From positions 8,236,001 to 8,300,000 of the forward strand of contig NZ_CP030047.1 in the NCBI RefSeq assembly GCF_015291625.1: DNA of 64,000 nt, read 5' to 3'. The stretch is from Bradyrhizobium sp. CCBAU 53421 (GTDB lineage: Bacteria > Pseudomonadota > Alphaproteobacteria > Rhizobiales > Xanthobacteraceae). Each line of letters opens with the position of its first letter. Position 1 is the first letter of the stretch. The notes below the pieces were generated by a model, which saw only the letters and a list, made by a program, of their open reading frames with translations, was not told the DNA's origin and did no database searches. Of this stretch, positions 1 through 10,827 are shown piece after piece. The position numbers and the translations under genes are program-made.

Positions 1-1
1 C

Positions 2-250
2 GCGCTGGCCGGCCCGACCTTCGGGTTCTTTGGCGTCGGCGTCTGCCTGTATTTTTCCTCGCAGGGCGCGGCCAAGGTCGGCGGGCCGGTGCTGGCCGGG
101 ACCATCCGCCTGCTGCTGGTCGGCATCGGCGGCTGGTGGCTTGCGGCGGCAAGTGCGCCGGCCTGGACGCTGTTTGCGCTGGTCGGAGCTGCGATGGTGG
201 CATTCGGCCTCGCCACTATCATATCAATCAAGCTGACCCGCTGGGGATAA
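2..250 (+). CDS. MATE family efflux transporter, C-terminal end (partial)
   Basis: This is the last 82 codons of a gene that begins before the window; the frame is open from base 2 to the TAA at 248-250. The peptide has two hydrophobic stretches and a motif SSQGAAKVGGPVLAGTIR that resembles the end of MatE-type multidrug/Na+ antiporters, where a short loop joins the last two membrane helices. It ends in a short basic tail (SIKLTRWG). The family assignment rests on this short piece only. An overlapping 68-codon frame at 30-236 is a shadow. Confidence 0.6.
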   Translation, partial: ALAGPTFGFFGVGVCLYFSSQGAAKVGGPVLAGTIRLLLVGIGGWWLAAASAPAWTLFALVGAAMVAFGLATIISIKLTRWG

Positions 251-401
251 CCACTGCGGCGCAGCCGAGCGTTGCCTGAGCATGACCCATCCGGCAAGAA
301 GGCAATAAAATTTTCCGGGTACCGCGCGCCTGATCGCGCAAATATGACATTGCAGAAATCTTTCGACTTGCTATGCAGGCCGGCTTCTTGGGGGATGAGC
401 C

Positions 402-845
402 ATGGCCTGCAGACTGGGATTCGTGATCGCAATCATTGCGACGGCACTTGCCGTGCCTGCCGCGCATGCGCAGAACGCGCCTGAGCCTTTCGGCGTCTGG
501 CAGACCCAGGCCGGCGATGCCCGCGTCAAGGTCAGCAAATGCGGCGGCGGCATCTGCGGCGTGGTGGTGAGCCTGCGCGACCCGATCGATCCGATGACCG
601 GCAAGCCGCAGGTCGACAACAAGAATCCCAATCCTTCGCTGGCCAACCGGCCGATCATCGGGCTGCCGCTATTCTCCGGCATGCAGCCGGTTGCCGCCGG
701 CAAATGGTCGGGCCAGATCTACAATGCCGACGATGGCGGCACCTATGCGAGCAGCGTCTCGGTCACCGGCGAGAGCACGCTGCGCGTCGAAGGCTGCGTC
801 GGCGCGCTGTGCGGCGGCGAGACCTGGACGCGTGTCGGGCGGTAA
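402..845 (+). CDS. DUF2147 family secreted protein
   Basis: A 147-residue protein with a clear Sec signal peptide (basic start, hydrophobic core, cleavage near AHAQNA at about residue 23). The mature part reads as a DUF2147 domain: it opens with GVWQT, has a cysteine pair in CGGGICGVVV, a central DPMTGKP segment, a GKWSGQIYN strand, and a second cysteine pair CVGALCGGETWTR near the end. DUF2147 proteins are small periplasmic beta-rich proteins of unknown function. The start is preceded by GGGGGATGAG. The gene stands alone, downstream of the MATE gene. Confidence 0.8.
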   Translation: MACRLGFVIAIIATALAVPAAHAQNAPEPFGVWQTQAGDARVKVSKCGGGICGVVVSLRDPIDPMTGKPQVDNKNPNPSLANRPIIGLPLFSGMQPVAAGKWSGQIYNADDGGTYASSVSVTGESTLRVEGCVGALCGGETWTRVGR

Positions 846-917
846 GGGCCAGGCGGGATATTTCCTTCACCGCTCCCGCGTGCGGGGGAGGGAGCAGAAT
901 CCCGATGTTGCAACAAC

Positions 918-2066
918 TCACACCGCGCGCGTCTTCAGCACGGTGGCGGCCGAGGCGTAGCCGCCGCGGGCGCCGTCGATGAAATGGACGTGGTCGGCGC
1001 GCATCACCGAGGGCGTGAAGCAGGTCATCATCGCCGCGTCCTGCTCGTGCAGGCCATAGCGCACGATGCCTTGCGCGGCGGCGGCAACCAGGCGCTGTTC
1101 GAGCTCCGCGGCGAGCTCCGGCGTGCAATCCAGGATCATGCGCAGGCCGTCGTCGAACTTGCGGAAGTCGGAATTCTCGACCACCTGCCGCACATAGTTT
1201 TTCGGCACGAACTTGCCGACCGGGATGTTGAACCGCATCAGCGTGTAGGCCCACAGCGTGAACGCGAGCACCGTGGCGCGGCGGAGTGCGAGCGAGCCGC
1301 CGCGCCGCGCACGCGCCTCGTACTCCATTCCCTGAGGCGGCCAGCGCAGCGGCGGACCGTTTGCAGGCACCGGCCGTCCAGCCTCCGGGCTCTTCTCGAT
1401 CAGCACGACAATATCCTCGATCACCTTGCGGAAGGCGGCGGGATCGGCGTCCTTTGCCGGCAACACCAGCACCGAGAGGATGACGCCGCGCACTGAGGGC
1501 ATCACCTCGAAGCGGCAGGACAGGCCGGACAGATCGGGCTGCGTGCCCTGAGGCGCCGGATCGACCGCGAACTCGCCGCGCTTCATCGCGGCATCGGCGT
1601 AAGCCAGGCCGCCGCCGGAGAACATCGCATAGGACAGATTGGCCGACGGCCCGAAGCGCGCGACGCGGACGTCGGCGCCGGAGGCGCGGATCGCCGCCAT
1701 CGGCACCAGCGCCACGCGCAGCACGAGCTCGAGATCGTCGCGCACCCAGCGCGCGGTCGCCGCCAGCGCCTCGCGCGCGCGGTCGAGATCGGCAGGCGCG
1801 ACCGCGAAGCTCGCGCCGTCGCCGCCGAACACGAAGGGGAATTCGCGGCCCTCCAGCGCATTGGTGACGGCGGCGACCACCGCGGCACCCGCCATGTTGA
1901 CCGCCTTGTAGCGCTGCGCCGCGATCGCCTTGGTCGACTCCACGATATCGGCGACGCCGACCGTCCAGTCATCGGGCAGCGGCGCATACAGCGCCGGCTC
2001 CATCAGCCGCGCGAAGCCGCGAAACACCGGAATGCCGCCGTAGAAGATCTCGCTGCCGCCAGCCAT
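918..2066 (-). CDS. DUF3095 family protein, class III cyclase-like
   Basis: A 382-residue protein starting at MAGGSEIFYGG; the frame continues 50 codons upstream through a repeat, but those codons look non-coding. Residues about 35-75 (VGVADIVESTKAI) and about 90 (FVFGGDGASF) resemble the two metal-binding aspartate regions of class III nucleotidyl cyclases, which is the known resemblance of DUF3095. The rest (FEVMPSVRGVILSVLV, later HVHFIDGARGGYA at the C-terminus) fits the full-length family. No membrane segment is visible. Whether it makes a cyclic nucleotide is not known. It is convergent with the DUF2147 gene. Confidence 0.75.
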   Translation of the reverse strand: MAGGSEIFYGGIPVFRGFARLMEPALYAPLPDDWTVGVADIVESTKAIAAQRYKAVNMAGAAVVAAVTNALEGREFPFVFGGDGASFAVAPADLDRAREALAATARWVRDDLELVLRVALVPMAAIRASGADVRVARFGPSANLSYAMFSGGGLAYADAAMKRGEFAVDPAPQGTQPDLSGLSCRFEVMPSVRGVILSVLVLPAKDADPAAFRKVIEDIVVLIEKSPEAGRPVPANGPPLRWPPQGMEYEARARRGGSLALRRATVLAFTLWAYTLMRFNIPVGKFVPKNYVRQVVENSDFRKFDDGLRMILDCTPELAAELEQRLVAAAAQGIVRYGLHEQDAAMMTCFTPSVMRADHVHFIDGARGGYASAATVLKTRAV

Positions 2067-2154
2067 CGCAACGCCGTGTTGTTCGCTTCTGCAAGACTCT
2101 GTAGCAGATACGCAGCGGTTTGCGACGGGTTTTGAAACGTAGCCCGGATGAAGT

Positions 2155-2322
2155 CCCGTCATCCTGAGGAGCCGCGGAGCGGCGTCTCGAAGGATCGACG
2201 GCCCGCCTGTCGCCACGAACGGATGTGCCCCACGAAGACATCCGGGGCCGATTCATCCTTCGAGGCTCGCTTCGCTCGCACCTCCAGCGACAAAGGCGAA
2301 GCCTTGGCGCGGGGATGACGGG
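2155..2322. repeat. intergenic palindromic repeat, GTCATCCTGAGGAGC class
   Basis: Outer arms CCCGTCATC and GATGACGGG enclose internal inverted segments (GGAGCCGCGGAGCGGC, CTTCGAGGCTCGCTTCGC). The same word GTCATCCTGAGGAGC recurs at 50377. It lies between the DUF3095 gene and the convergently read zinc GTPase gene and explains the spurious open frames there. Such elements are abundant in Bradyrhizobium chromosomes. Confidence 0.7.
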
Positions 2323-2346
2323 GACTGAAGGCGCGGTTCTGTCACT

Positions 2347-3552
<1,206 letters not shown>

Positions 3553-3614
3553 CGAGATCAAACAGTTGCTGGAGGGATGGACGGCGGCTGGGCATGGGGC
3601 ACTGGGTCTATGTA

Positions 3615-3631
3615 ATGTTATAACATAACAT
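3615..3631 (-). promoter_or_regulatory. Zur-type operator
   Basis: ATGTTAT-AAC-ATAACAT is a perfect 7-3-7 inverted repeat in an AT-rich island upstream of the COG0523 gene. It matches the known alphaproteobacterial Zur box shape (ATGTTATA..TATAACAT). Zur with zinc would repress the gene; loss of zinc would release it. Confidence 0.8.
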
Positions 3632-3728
3632 CATTGAGACAGCGGGCTGTCAAGCGCCGGAGTTGGGCGCCGTCAGCTTTGCCGTTCCCACAAGTGCGTA
3701 GCCCGGATGACAGGAATGGACCGCGCCG

Positions 3729-5591
3729 CTACTTCCCCAAGCCGCGCAGCACGAGCTGGTTCATGCGGCTGGCGAAGGCGGCAGGATCGTCGGGCATCTC
3801 GCCGTCGAGGATCTGCGCCTGCTCGAACAGCAACAGCGACAGGTCCTTCGCCTGCGCGGTGTCGCTCGCGAGCGCGGCGACCAGCGGGTGGCGCAGATTG
3901 ATCTCGAGGATCGGCTTGGTGATCTCGCCGCGGTTCTGCTGGGCGAGCAAGCGCTCCAGCGCGCGGTCGCGCGCATCGCCACCGGCGACGAGGCACGATG
4001 CGCTCGCGGTCAGCCGTTGCGAGGCGCGGACGTCGGAGACCCGCTCGCCAAGCGCATCCTTGATCACCGCGATCGTGGTCGCGGCATCGGCCGCAGGCTC
4101 GTCCTTCTTGTCCTCCTTGTCGTCGGCAAGCGGGATCAGGCCGAAATCGACATCGCCCTGGCTCAGCGACTTCAGCGGCTTGCCGCCGAACTCGAGCGGC
4201 GCCGAGGTCCAGAACGCGTCGACCGGATCGGTGAGCAGCAGCACCTCGATGCCGCGGGCGCGCGCCGATTCCAGTTTCGGATTCGACTTCAGCCGCTCGA
4301 TGCTGTCGCCGACCAGATAGTAGATCTCGGTCTGGTTCGGCTTGAAGTCGTCGACGATCTGCTTCAGCGAGCGCTTCTCGCCCGACGTCGTGGTGAAGCG
4401 CGCCAGTGCCAGCAGCTTCTCGCGGCGCTCGAAATCCTCCCACAGGCCTTCCTTGATGACCGGGCCGAACGCGTCCCAGATCTTGGTGAAGGTCTCCGGC
4501 TCCTTCTCGCCGAGAGTTTCCAGCTCGCCGATCACGCGGCTGGTGACGGCCTTTCGGATCTGCGCGAGCTGCGGATTGTTCTGCAGCATCTCGCGTGAGA
4601 TGTTGAGCGGCAGATCCTCGCTGTCGATCACACCGCGGATGAAGCGCAGGTAGGCCGGCAGCAGTTCGGCATCGTCGGCGATGAAGACGCGGCGGACATA
4701 GAGCTTGACCTTGCCCTTGCGCTCGACCTGGAACAGGTCGAACGGCTTTTGCGACGGCGCGAACAGCAGCACGGCATAGGACTGCCGGCCCTCGGCACGG
4801 TAATGCAGCGTCATCGCCGGCTCGTCGAACGCGCCCGCGATCTGCTTGTAGGCTTGCGCATAGTCTTCCGGCTTGAGCTCGGATTTCGAGCGCTGCCACA
4901 GCGCGCTCGCCGAGTTGATCTGGCGCGGCTCGCCCTCCTCCGGCACCAGGAGGATCGGAAACTGGATGTTGTCGGAATATTCGCGGACGATGCGCTCGAT
5001 CTCATAAGCTTCGAGATATTTGGCGGCGTCCTTCTTCAGGTGCAGCACGATCTCGGTGCCGCGCGCGACGCGCCCGGCGGCCTCCTCGCTGGCCGGGGCG
5101 ATCTCGAAGCCGCTGCCGCCTTCCGACGACCACACCCAGACCTCGTCCGAGCCGGCACGGCGGCTGGTGACGACGATCCTATCGGCGACCATGAACGCAG
5201 CATAGAAGCCGACGCCGAACTGGCCGATCAGGTTCGCGCCGTCCTTGGCCTCGGTCAGCTTCGACAGGAACGACTTGGTGCCGGAGCGCGCGATGGTGCC
5301 GAGATTGTCGATCAGCTCCTGCCGCTCCATGCCGATGCCGGTGTCGATCACAGACAGCGTATCGGCCGCCTTGTTCGGGACGATCCTGATCTCCGGCGGC
5401 GTGCCGTCGGTGATCAGGCCGGGATTGGCGATCGCCTCATAGCGCAGCTTGTCGCAGGCATCCGACGCGTTCGAGATCAATTCGCGCAGGAAGATATCGG
5501 TCTCGGAATAGACCGAATGCACCATCAGGTGCAGCAATTCGGCAACCTCGGCCTGGAACGGCTGGGATTCGGCGGCGGCAGTTGTGGTCAT
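3729..5591 (-). CDS. htpG: molecular chaperone HtpG (Hsp90)
   Basis: A 620-residue Hsp90 homologue, normal length for alphaproteobacteria. The GHKL ATPase domain is complete: [17 protein letters not shown] (about residues 40-56), DTGIGM (about 90), [15 protein letters not shown] (about 130). The middle domain follows ([19 protein letters not shown] with the catalytic-loop arginine), then the dimerisation domain ending QLVLRGLGK. It folds client proteins in the cytosol under stress. The start is [12 protein letters not shown]; 49 upstream codons in frame are arginine-rich and overlap the next gene region, so they are excluded. Single gene, same strand as the MBL gene upstream. Confidence 0.97.
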   Translation of the reverse strand: MTTTAAAESQPFQAEVAELLHLMVHSVYSETDIFLRELISNASDACDKLRYEAIANPGLITDGTPPEIRIVPNKAADTLSVIDTGIGMERQELIDNLGTIARSGTKSFLSKLTEAKDGANLIGQFGVGFYAAFMVADRIVVTSRRAGSDEVWVWSSEGGSGFEIAPASEEAAGRVARGTEIVLHLKKDAAKYLEAYEIERIVREYSDNIQFPILLVPEEGEPRQINSASALWQRSKSELKPEDYAQAYKQIAGAFDEPAMTLHYRAEGRQSYAVLLFAPSQKPFDLFQVERKGKVKLYVRRVFIADDAELLPAYLRFIRGVIDSEDLPLNISREMLQNNPQLAQIRKAVTSRVIGELETLGEKEPETFTKIWDAFGPVIKEGLWEDFERREKLLALARFTTTSGEKRSLKQIVDDFKPNQTEIYYLVGDSIERLKSNPKLESARARGIEVLLLTDPVDAFWTSAPLEFGGKPLKSLSQGDVDFGLIPLADDKEDKKDEPAADAATTIAVIKDALGERVSDVRASQRLTASASCLVAGGDARDRALERLLAQQNRGEITKPILEINLRHPLVAALASDTAQAKDLSLLLFEQAQILDGEMPDDPAAFASRMNQLVLRGLGK

Positions 5592-5679
5592 GCAGAAACT
5601 CGGACAATCGGGAAAGTGGCGGGAAAGCCCTGATATAGCGCGATCGCGCCGCCTGGCAAGACGAGCGGGGCGGAACCCG

Positions 5680-6486
5680 TCAGTCCGAGATCGCCGCAAT
5701 ATAGCGCGCGACCGAACGGTCGAACGCCGCCTTGGCATCGGTCGCGATGTTCTTGCCCCACCAGGCGCCGTAGATCCGATCGAACGCCAGCGGCGCGACC
5801 GCGCGCGCGACGCGGCGGACCGCGGTTGCGTTGAGCGGGATGTAGTTCGGGTAGGAATACATGAAGCTGACCGAGCGGCGATCCATCGCCACCATCGCGA
5901 TGTCGCCGGTCAAGAGCGCACCGCGCCCGTCCGCGCCCTTGCGCCAATGCAGCATGGTGGCGCCGGCGAAATGTCCGCCGCCCCGCACCAGCAGAATGTC
6001 GTCGGAGATGCGATAGCTGTCGCCTTGCCACGGCAGGATAGACCGATAGGGCCGCGTGACCCACTGCGCGTCGTCGCCGTGCAGATAGACCGGCGCGTCG
6101 TCGAACGCCGCGCTCCAGTCGGAGACCGCGCCATAATAATGCGGATGGGAGATCGCGATCGCCTTCAGCCCGCCGAGCGATTTGACATGCGCGATCGCCT
6201 CCGGCGTGACGAGCGGCACGCAGTCCCACATCACGCAGCCGCCGCCGTCAGGCACCAGCAGCGCGCGCTGCCCGATCGCAAAGGACGGCTCGAGCGCCAA
6301 TCCGACGAGGCCGAGATCGTCGCGCCAGATCAAGCGATGCCGCCCGGCGAGGTCCTCGCGTGTCAGCCATGCCTGCCCTTTCCAGTTCACATATTGCCGC
6401 TCGTCCTCGCAGATCGGGCAGGACGATGGCGGCGCCGCGGTTTCAGGGAATTGCGCGCCGCATTGTTCGCAAATCCAGAGGGGCAT
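5680..6486 (-). CDS. MBL-fold protein with N-terminal zinc ribbon
   Basis: A 268-residue protein. The N-terminus carries a rubredoxin-like/zinc-ribbon pair (CEQCG at residues 6-10 and CPICEDE at about 25). A metallo-beta-lactamase-like domain follows: AISHPHYYG (the HxH position), [13 protein letters not shown] and [14 protein letters not shown]. The usual HxHxDH motif is altered to HPHYYG, so the aspartate and third histidine are missing and hydrolase activity is uncertain. The start is ATG at 6486; a GTG three codons earlier is possible. It lies 88 bp upstream of htpG on the same strand. Confidence 0.72.
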   Translation of the reverse strand: MPLWICEQCGAQFPETAAPPSSCPICEDERQYVNWKGQAWLTREDLAGRHRLIWRDDLGLVGLALEPSFAIGQRALLVPDGGGCVMWDCVPLVTPEAIAHVKSLGGLKAIAISHPHYYGAVSDWSAAFDDAPVYLHGDDAQWVTRPYRSILPWQGDSYRISDDILLVRGGGHFAGATMLHWRKGADGRGALLTGDIAMVAMDRRSVSFMYSYPNYIPLNATAVRRVARAVAPLAFDRIYGAWWGKNIATDAKAAFDRSVARYIAAISD

Positions 6487-6546
6487 TGAGACCACACGCG
6501 TGGGGTTGAAGCTGATCCCCTGATCTACGTCAGCAGCGAGGCGCGT

Positions 6547-7527
6547 TCAATGCCGACGCCCCAGTTCCATCTGCATCTCCGCTGGAGCCGCGCCGAACTT
6601 GCGGCGGAAGGCGCGGTGGAAATAGGACAGGTCGTTGAAGCCCACCGTATAGGCAACGTCGCTGACCTTGCGGCCGGCGCCCTGCGCATGGAGCAGCAGC
6701 CGCCGCGCCAGCAGCAGGCGCTGATCGAGGACATATTCCGAGAACGTCGTGCCTTCGGCCGCGAACAGGCGTTGCGCCTGGCGCGTGCTCAGCGCATTCG
6801 CCTTTGCGATGGCCTCGATCGTGAGCTTGCCATTGTCGAGATTCTTCAGGACGTCGGCCTTCATCAGATCGAGCCGCGCCTTCGCCATGCCGTCGCGAGC
6901 GGCCAGCTCCTTCCGTTCGGCACGGCTGCCGAGCACGAGGCCGACCAGATCGGCAAGGTGATGTGCCGCCGCCTGCTGGCCCGGCACATCGAGATCGCCG
7001 GCAAGCTCGGTGCAGAGCGCCGAATAGCGCTCGATCATCGCGCTCAAGGCCCGCTCCCGCCCGAGCGGGCGCGCCAGCTGCGTCTCCGCCGTGGGGACGA
7101 CCTGGAGCAAAAGGCGTCGCGGAAACCGCGTCGTCGTGAAGCTGCCGGACTGGGTGAGATCGGCGGAGCCGACGATATTCATCTCGGTGAGGCACATCTG
7201 GCCGCGCTGGAGCTCGATCGCCTTGCTGCCTTGTGTGACCTGCACCGTGCCGCGCGTCGCAAAGATCAGAACGAGGTCGTCGCAGCCGTCGTCCAGAAGC
7301 GCGCGGGTCCGCGCGAAACGGGCCGAGCCGCCGCGCGGCGTCGCGATCGCGACCGTGTGCAGCAGCGTGAACTCGTTGTGGCAATCGATGCGGTTGTCGT
7401 CGGTCGGTCCGACATCGAGCCGGCAGAAGCCGCGGCAAATGCCTTCGCGCCAAGCCTCATAGGCCGGCCCTTTCGCCAGGCCGTGATGGAAGATCGAGAA
7501 CCGGTTGGGCACCTGTGTCTCGGACAT
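6547..7527 (-). CDS. AraC family transcriptional regulator
   Basis: A 326-residue regulator. The N-terminal part resembles an AraC-binding-like/cupin sensor domain (RGQMCLTEMN region). The C-terminal ~100 residues are an AraC-type double helix-turn-helix: LTIEAIAKANALSTRQAQRLF for the first helix pair and VSDVAYTVGFNDLSYFHRAFRRKFG for the second. It is divergent from the sigma-factor gene at 7702, so the 174-bp gap may be its target region. The inducer is unknown. Confidence 0.88.
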   Translation of the reverse strand: MSETQVPNRFSIFHHGLAKGPAYEAWREGICRGFCRLDVGPTDDNRIDCHNEFTLLHTVAIATPRGGSARFARTRALLDDGCDDLVLIFATRGTVQVTQGSKAIELQRGQMCLTEMNIVGSADLTQSGSFTTTRFPRRLLLQVVPTAETQLARPLGRERALSAMIERYSALCTELAGDLDVPGQQAAAHHLADLVGLVLGSRAERKELAARDGMAKARLDLMKADVLKNLDNGKLTIEAIAKANALSTRQAQRLFAAEGTTFSEYVLDQRLLLARRLLLHAQGAGRKVSDVAYTVGFNDLSYFHRAFRRKFGAAPAEMQMELGRRH

Positions 7528-7701
7528 GATCCGTGCTCCGAAAGCGCGATCGATCGAAACGAGGCGACGAACGATCGCGCTCTTCCCGGCGTGCGCATGT
7601 CGTTCCTGTCCCTACGCTTGGCGCGACGGTCCACGACTCCGGCGGGGAGCCTGATACCACTCCGCCGGTTGACGGTAAAGCTATTCACGAGATGCAACCC
7701 T

Positions 7702-8265
7702 ATGATGCAAGGTGCGAAAGCCGGGAATAAAACGGCGCAGCAGTTTCGTGACGCCGCCCTGCCCTGGCTCGACGATGCCTATGCGTTCGCCCAGGTCCTG
7801 ATGCGTACCGAGGCGGACGCCGAACAGGCCGTGCAGGACTGCTATCTGCGCGCACTGCGCCAGTTCGACGGCTTTCGCGGCACCGCCATCAGGCCCTGGC
7901 TGCTCGCGATCCTCAAAACCGTCTGTCAGGAAAAACGTGGCGAAAAACTCGGCGGCCGCGTAGCGGCGGATGATGCCGGCAACAAAGACAAGTCCGGCCG
8001 ACGCGTCACGCCGACAATCCGGCAACTCATCGGCGAGCTACCCGCGCCGCTCGGGGAGGTCATCGCGCTGCGCGAAATGATCGATCTCTCCTACAAGGAG
8101 ATCGCCGAGGTCACCGGCGTTCCCGTCACCACCGTGATGTCGCGGATCGCGGAGGCCCGCGGCCTGCTGCTCGCGGCGCGGCGCGCAGCAGCCAGGGCGG
8201 CGCCGGAGGCGAGCCCTGCAAGTGGCACGTCGAAACCCACGATCTACCGCGCGAACGCCTGTTGA
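7702..8265 (+). CDS. ECF-type RNA polymerase sigma factor
   Basis: A 187-residue sigma-70 family protein. Region 2 is visible at residues 12-70 (AYAFAQVLMRTEADAEQAVQ, RGTAIRPWLLAILKTVC) and region 4 at about 105-165 (LPAPLGEVIALREMIDLSY, IAEVTGVPVTTVMSRIAEAR). Start ATG 7702 is followed by a second ATG. No anti-sigma gene is adjacent. The last 22 bases overlap the end of the convergent asparaginase gene. A 571-codon frame running back to 6550 is a shadow of the AraC gene. Confidence 0.82.
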   Translation: MMQGAKAGNKTAQQFRDAALPWLDDAYAFAQVLMRTEADAEQAVQDCYLRALRQFDGFRGTAIRPWLLAILKTVCQEKRGEKLGGRVAADDAGNKDKSGRRVTPTIRQLIGELPAPLGEVIALREMIDLSYKEIAEVTGVPVTTVMSRIAEARGLLLAARRAAARAAPEASPASGTSKPTIYRANAC

Positions 8266-9344
8266 ACTGCCGCGGACTCCGTGATGCCGTTTGCGATCAG
8301 GAGCTCAAGCAGCACGCGCGCCTTCTGCGGGTTGAGATCGAGCGAGACCGCGAAGCCGAGCTTGTCGTCTTCGACCTCGACGTTGCGGTTGACATAGCCC
8401 GAGCCGACCCGGGTCGAACGCACCACCAGGACACCCTGCCTCGCCGCCGCCGCCAGCGCATCGATCGCACCTTTCGACGAATTGCCGTCACCGACGCCGG
8501 CCAGCACGATGCCCTTGGCGCCGCGCTTGACCGCATCCTCGACCTCCGCGGCATCCATGTTGGCGTGCGAATAGATGATGTCGACCCGCGGCAGTGGTGG
8601 CGCGTCCGGCAGCTTCAGCTTGGCACCCTTGACTGACGCGACCGGCTGCAGGAAGCGCAACGAGCCGGTGTCGACATAGCCGACCGGACCGCCATCCGGC
8701 GAACGGAACGTCTCGACGCTGGTGGTATTGGTCTTCTGCACCCAACGCGCCGCATGGATGGTATCGTTGAGCACCACGAGCACGCCGCGGCCCCGCGATT
8801 CCGGCGCGGAGGCGACCCGCATCGCCTCGTAGAGATTGGCGGGGCCGTCGGCGCCGATCGCGGTCGAGGGCCGCATCGATCCGACCAGCACCACCGGCAT
8901 GTCGGTGTCCAGCACGTTCTGCAGGAAGAACGCTGTCTCCTCCATCGTATCGGTGCCATGCGTGATGACGACGCCGTCGACCTCCTTGTTGTCGATCGCG
9001 GAACGGATGCGCTTGACGAGGTCGAACCAGACCTTGTCATTCATGTCCTGCGAGCCGATCGACGAGATCTGCTCGGCCGAGATCTGGGCGAGCTTGTCGA
9101 TGCCCGGAATGGCCGCGATCAGATTGGCCGCACTGACCTTGCCCGAATCGTAGGCATTGCCGGCGCGCACATTGGCCTGGCCCGCGATGGTGCCGCCGGT
9201 GCCGAGCACGAGCACGCGGGCCAGAGCGCCGCCGGCGGGCGACTGCTGTGCAATGACCGGCGACGCAAGCCCGACCACGAGGGCTGCGGCAAGGCCGATG
9301 ATGGTGCGCGCGGAACGAGTTGATCGAAGCGAGTGCAGCGTCAT
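8244..9344 (-). CDS. periplasmic type II L-asparaginase
   Basis: A 366-residue amidohydrolase with a Sec signal peptide (about residues 1-34, ending VIAQQ). The two catalytic signatures are present: LGTGGTIAG (first catalytic Thr) and VITHGTDTMEETAFFL (second Thr with the Asp of the catalytic triad). NDTIHAARWVQKTNTTSVETF and YSHANMD are also family-typical. It hydrolyses asparagine, perhaps also glutamine, in the periplasm to scavenge nitrogen. The chosen ATG at 9344 has GGGGGAAGAA just upstream; an earlier in-frame start adds only six residues. Confidence 0.93.
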   Translation of the reverse strand: MTLHSLRSTRSARTIIGLAAALVVGLASPVIAQQSPAGGALARVLVLGTGGTIAGQANVRAGNAYDSGKVSAANLIAAIPGIDKLAQISAEQISSIGSQDMNDKVWFDLVKRIRSAIDNKEVDGVVITHGTDTMEETAFFLQNVLDTDMPVVLVGSMRPSTAIGADGPANLYEAMRVASAPESRGRGVLVVLNDTIHAARWVQKTNTTSVETFRSPDGGPVGYVDTGSLRFLQPVASVKGAKLKLPDAPPLPRVDIIYSHANMDAAEVEDAVKRGAKGIVLAGVGDGNSSKGAIDALAAAARQGVLVVRSTRVGSGYVNRNVEVEDDKLGFAVSLDLNPQKARVLLELLIANGITESAAVQQAFAR

Positions 9345-9569
9345 TTCTTCCCCCAGCGACACATTTCCTGGTCACAACTCGTGGTTTTGTCGCGCAAGAA
9401 ATGGACAAACTTGCGGCGGAGGACGCCGGGAGAAAAATTCAGGCCTTCCCGGCCGGCCTTGCCCGCCATCCTGCGAACTCCGCCTCGTTCTCCGGCGCTC
9501 GGGCGATAGCTTGACATCGCAGGGATGCCGGCGCACCTTTTTCGAAGATTCTTCGGATTTTTGTGAACC

Positions 9570-10742
9570 ATGCACTTCCAGCTTCCCGACGATCTCCGCA
9601 TACTGCAAGGCCGGGTACGCGACTTCGTGCGCAGCGAGCTCAAGCCCCATGATGCCGCGATCGAGGCAACCGGCGCCGTGCCGGAGAGCGCCATGGCCGG
9701 CCTGCGCAGGATGGGATTGTTCGGCACCAACACGCCGAAGCAATTCGGCGGGCTGGGCCTCTCCATGCTCGGCAGCTGTCTCGCGATCGAGGAACTCGCG
9801 AAGGCGCATACCGCATTCTACTATCTGTGCGGGGTGAACGTTCATATCGGATCGAAGGCGATCGAGTTCTTCGCGCAGCCCGCTGTGCGTGACCGTTGGC
9901 TGCCGGAGCTCGCCAGCGGACGGATCATCGGCGCCTTCGCGCTGACCGAGCCGGACGCAGGATCGGATGCCGCCCGCATCCAGACCCGGGCGCGACGGGA
10001 CGGCGATCATTACGTGCTCGACGGCCGCAAGACCTACATCACCAACGCGCCGGTCGCCGGCGTGTTCACAGTGTTTGCCACGCTCGACCCGTCGGCGGGC
10101 GCAAACGGGATTGCGGCCTTTGTCGTCGACGCGAAGACGCCGGGTCTCGCTATCGGCCGTCTGGTCGAGATGGCCGCCGGCCGCGGCTCAGCGCATGCCG
10201 AGGTGCTCTTCGAAGGCTGCCGCGTTCCGCGCGAGAACCTGCTCGGCCAGGAGGACGAGGGATTCGCCATTGCGATGCGGTGCCTGGATGCCGGGCGCAC
10301 GCATTGGGGCGCCTATTGCGTCGGCGCGGCGAGCCAGCTCATGGACTACGCGCTCGATCATGTCTCGGAGCGCGAGACGTTCGGACGCAAGCTGCGCGAC
10401 CACCAGGGCATCGAATGGCAAATCGCCGACATGGCGAGCGCGCTGCATGCCGCGCGCCTCGTCGCCTATGAGGCGGCCTGGCGCTACGACCAAAGCGACG
10501 CCGCCGCCCGCACCGCCGCCGCGGCACTCTCCAAATATACCGGCGCCGACATGGTGCAGCGGGTGGCCGACATGACCATGCAGCTGTTCGGTGGTGCCGG
10601 TTATTCCAGGGACCTGCCGATCGAGCGCATCTGGCGCGAGACGCGGGTGGTCCGCATTCTGGATGGCACATCGGAGATCATGCGACAGATCATCGCCCGC
10701 AATGCGTTCCGCAACCATGAACGGCGGAACGCACCAATCTGA
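9570..10742 (+). CDS. acyl-CoA dehydrogenase family protein
   Basis: A 390-residue FAD enzyme of usual length. It has the N-terminal helical domain, the FAD/substrate loop AFALTEPDAGSDAARI at about 120, the beta domain, and the C-terminal helical domain with ETFGRKLRDHQGI and MQLFGGAGYSRDLPIERIWRE. It oxidises an acyl-CoA with electron transfer to ETF. At residue 365 the motif reads LDGTSEI: the position that holds the catalytic glutamate in MCAD/SCAD (EGT) is aspartate here. The substrate is unknown. The TetR gene downstream on the same strand is probably its regulator. Confidence 0.9.
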   Translation: MHFQLPDDLRILQGRVRDFVRSELKPHDAAIEATGAVPESAMAGLRRMGLFGTNTPKQFGGLGLSMLGSCLAIEELAKAHTAFYYLCGVNVHIGSKAIEFFAQPAVRDRWLPELASGRIIGAFALTEPDAGSDAARIQTRARRDGDHYVLDGRKTYITNAPVAGVFTVFATLDPSAGANGIAAFVVDAKTPGLAIGRLVEMAAGRGSAHAEVLFEGCRVPRENLLGQEDEGFAIAMRCLDAGRTHWGAYCVGAASQLMDYALDHVSERETFGRKLRDHQGIEWQIADMASALHAARLVAYEAAWRYDQSDAAARTAAAALSKYTGADMVQRVADMTMQLFGGAGYSRDLPIERIWRETRVVRILDGTSEIMRQIIARNAFRNHERRNAPI

Positions 10743-10827
10743 CAACGGCGTCTTCCACTTTATGTTGCAATAGTTCTTGGTGATCCACTTCGGCGGCCTT
10801 ACTGTTTTTTCGGGACGGGAGAAGGAA

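Noticed and set aside
6550..8265. 571-codon plus-strand gene
   Set aside because: Its first two thirds are antisense to the AraC gene; only the sigma-factor part from 7702 has family motifs.
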